Positions 6,019 through 7,200 of a DNA stretch of 7,200 nucleotides are shown here, piece after piece (within the stretch, counting starts at the first letter, position 1; every line of letters begins with the position of its first letter). The DNA is from Myxococcota bacterium (GTDB lineage Bacteria; Myxococcota; UBA4151): NCBI GenBank assembly GCA_028823075.1, contig JAPKCE010000090.1, positions 1-7,200 of the forward strand, written 5' to 3'. Position numbers and translations under genes: made by a program. Under the pieces are notes generated by a model. It made no database searches, was not told the DNA's origin, and saw only the letters and a list, made by a program, of their open reading frames with translations.

Positions 6019-7200
6019 ATGTATAAAATCAGTCTACTCGCTTTGTTCGCCATTGGCGCCTGTACCGTGCAAGCGCCCGGTAACCCAAACCTTGTTGGTG
6101 CGCCTCGCGCCGACATCGGAACCCCTCCGGCCAGCGATGCAGGACCAGTCGATGCCAGCAGCGAGAGTTGCGTTGATGACAATTTTGAACCGAACAACGC
6201 CATGAACGAGGCTGTGCCTTTAGCGGTCCTATCCGTCGCCGAGTTGACGGCCTGTCCCGGTGATGAGGACTGGGGCCAGTTTCAAATCGAGCAAGGGCAG
6301 CGCCTTCAAATTACACTTCGCCACGACCGCAACGGCGACATTAACATGCAAATTCTTGGTGCCGATGGAGATTTTTTAGTCGCTGTCGAGCGCAGCGAAA
6401 CCGAGCTAGTTAGCGGCTGGATCGATGGCCCGCTTGAAGGCTTTGTGCTCATCAACAACCCTGCGCGACGCAGCGCTAACTACAGTCTTCAACTGACCGA
6501 GGAAGAACAGCCCTGCCAAGCCGACCGCTATGAACGTAACGACTCAACAAACGCTGCGGAACGCATCATCGGCGGTACGCATGACGAGTTAACCTTCTGC
6601 GGCGACATCGATTATTATCGCTTTAGTGCCAACGAAAGCTCCCATATCGAAGCGAGCATCGTAGGAGCACCCGAGCTCACGCTCGAATTACTGGATGACA
6701 GCGGCGAACGTGTGTTGCGCACCGCAGGGGCCGATGACGACGGACGTAGCTTGGTATTTAACACGCAAGATGCAGGTATTTTCTTTCTGCGCGTCCAAGG
6801 GCCCGAAGGTTTTACCGGCGATTACCGCTTAATTCTCAACCGCGAGACCGATGGCAACAACAGCTGCGAACAGAGCGAGACCGTCACCTTAGTCGAAAAT
6901 GAGACCGTCGAGGTCCAGGGTAGCACCCGCGACATGGACAATAATTTCCGAGCGAGTTGTGGGCAGGATGAGGGCGACCGCGACTCGGCGGCCGACGCCG
7001 TCTATCTGCTCACCGTTCCTGCTGACGGTGTGATTACCCTGGTCATGAGATCGCTATCTGACGGCTTTGATCCGGTGCTTTCGCTGCGTAGCGCCTGCGA
7101 CGACGCGGCGGCCGAGATCGCCTGCAATGACGACCAGGGGCGCGGTCAAGATGGAGAGCGAACCGACTCGCGGATCGAACAAGAGGTCGAAGCCGGCACC
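6019..7200 (+). CDS. Lipoprotein with PPC-like domains (3' partial)
   Basis: The frame is open from ATG at 6019 to the window end (394 codons, no stop). AGGGGA at 6009-6014 lies four bases upstream. The signal peptide MYKISLLALFAIGAC has the lipobox IGAC with Cys15, so a lipid-anchored envelope protein is expected. A Pro/Ala/Asp linker (20-50, containing DAGPVDAS) follows. Then come PPC-like (bacterial pre-peptidase C-terminal) beta domains. Module 1 starts at Cys51 with NFEPNN and C79-PGDEDWGQF. Module 2 starts at Cys166 with YERND and C194-GDIDYYRF. Module 3 starts at Cys283, with C314 and the segment DAVYLLTVPADG, and continues off the edge. The typical PPC features are the EPN/ERN opening, the C-x-GD-x-D-(W/Y) turn and the G-x-Y-x-L strand end (NYSLQL, DYRLIL). 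Such domains are usually accessory to secreted proteases or surface proteins. No catalytic domain is visible here; one could follow downstream. Confidence 0.85.
   Translation, partial: MYKISLLALFAIGACTVQAPGNPNLVGAPRADIGTPPASDAGPVDASSESCVDDNFEPNNAMNEAVPLAVLSVAELTACPGDEDWGQFQIEQGQRLQITLRHDRNGDINMQILGADGDFLVAVERSETELVSGWIDGPLEGFVLINNPARRSANYSLQLTEEEQPCQADRYERNDSTNAAERIIGGTHDELTFCGDIDYYRFSANESSHIEASIVGAPELTLELLDDSGERVLRTAGADDDGRSLVFNTQDAGIFFLRVQGPEGFTGDYRLILNRETDGNNSCEQSETVTLVENETVEVQGSTRDMDNNFRASCGQDEGDRDSAADAVYLLTVPADGVITLVMRSLSDGFDPVLSLRSACDDAAAEIACNDDQGRGQDGERTDSRIEQEVEAGT

Noticed and set aside
5940..6203. Minus-strand frame of 87 residues across the start of the PPC lipoprotein
   Set aside because: It overlaps the supported plus-strand signal peptide and promoter region and has no recognisable features.

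Overview
The window is moderately GC-rich bacterial DNA. Its style points to Myxococcota or Bradymonadota (former Deltaproteobacteria). The clues are lipoproteins with EICDDxIDND-type Asp/Cys repeats joined by 'VDAG/ADGG' linkers, a lipoprotein built from PPC-like modules, and a secreted-looking protein made almost entirely of six-cysteine repeats. This lineage call is an inference from protein style; there is no rRNA or marker gene in the window.

Layout, left to right. (1) Positions 3-1127, plus strand: the 3' part of a gene for a cysteine-rich protein. Eleven repeats are visible and the start lies outside the window. (2) 1138-1569, plus: a small GNAT acetyltransferase, probably starting at TTG, 10 bases downstream. 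(3) 1582-2319, minus: a lipoprotein with three MopE-like Asp/Cys motifs and a C-terminal ten-cysteine module. It converges on the GNAT gene with only 12 bases between them. (4) 2379-4226, minus: an OPT-family transporter. (5) 4237-5865, minus: a POT/PTR2 proton-coupled peptide transporter, immediately upstream of the OPT gene. (6) 5866-6018: a divergent intergenic region with short direct repeats and one plausible promoter. (7) 6019-7200, plus: a lipoprotein with PPC-like domains that runs off the right edge.

The best-supported functional unit is the minus-strand pair POT then OPT. The two unrelated peptide-transporter families are separated by 10 bases, and the Shine-Dalgarno of OPT is formed partly by the stop codon of POT, which suggests translational coupling. 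The downstream lipoprotein may belong to the same transcript. The 59-base gap before it has inverted repeats, one with the OPT stop codon exactly in its loop, but no T-run typical of an intrinsic terminator. A reasonable but unproven reading is a peptide-uptake operon flanked by envelope or secreted proteins of unknown partners. I see no mobile element, CRISPR array, tRNA or rRNA. No system here is clearly new. The items most worth a second look are the eleven-repeat cysteine protein and the stop-codon hairpin switch.
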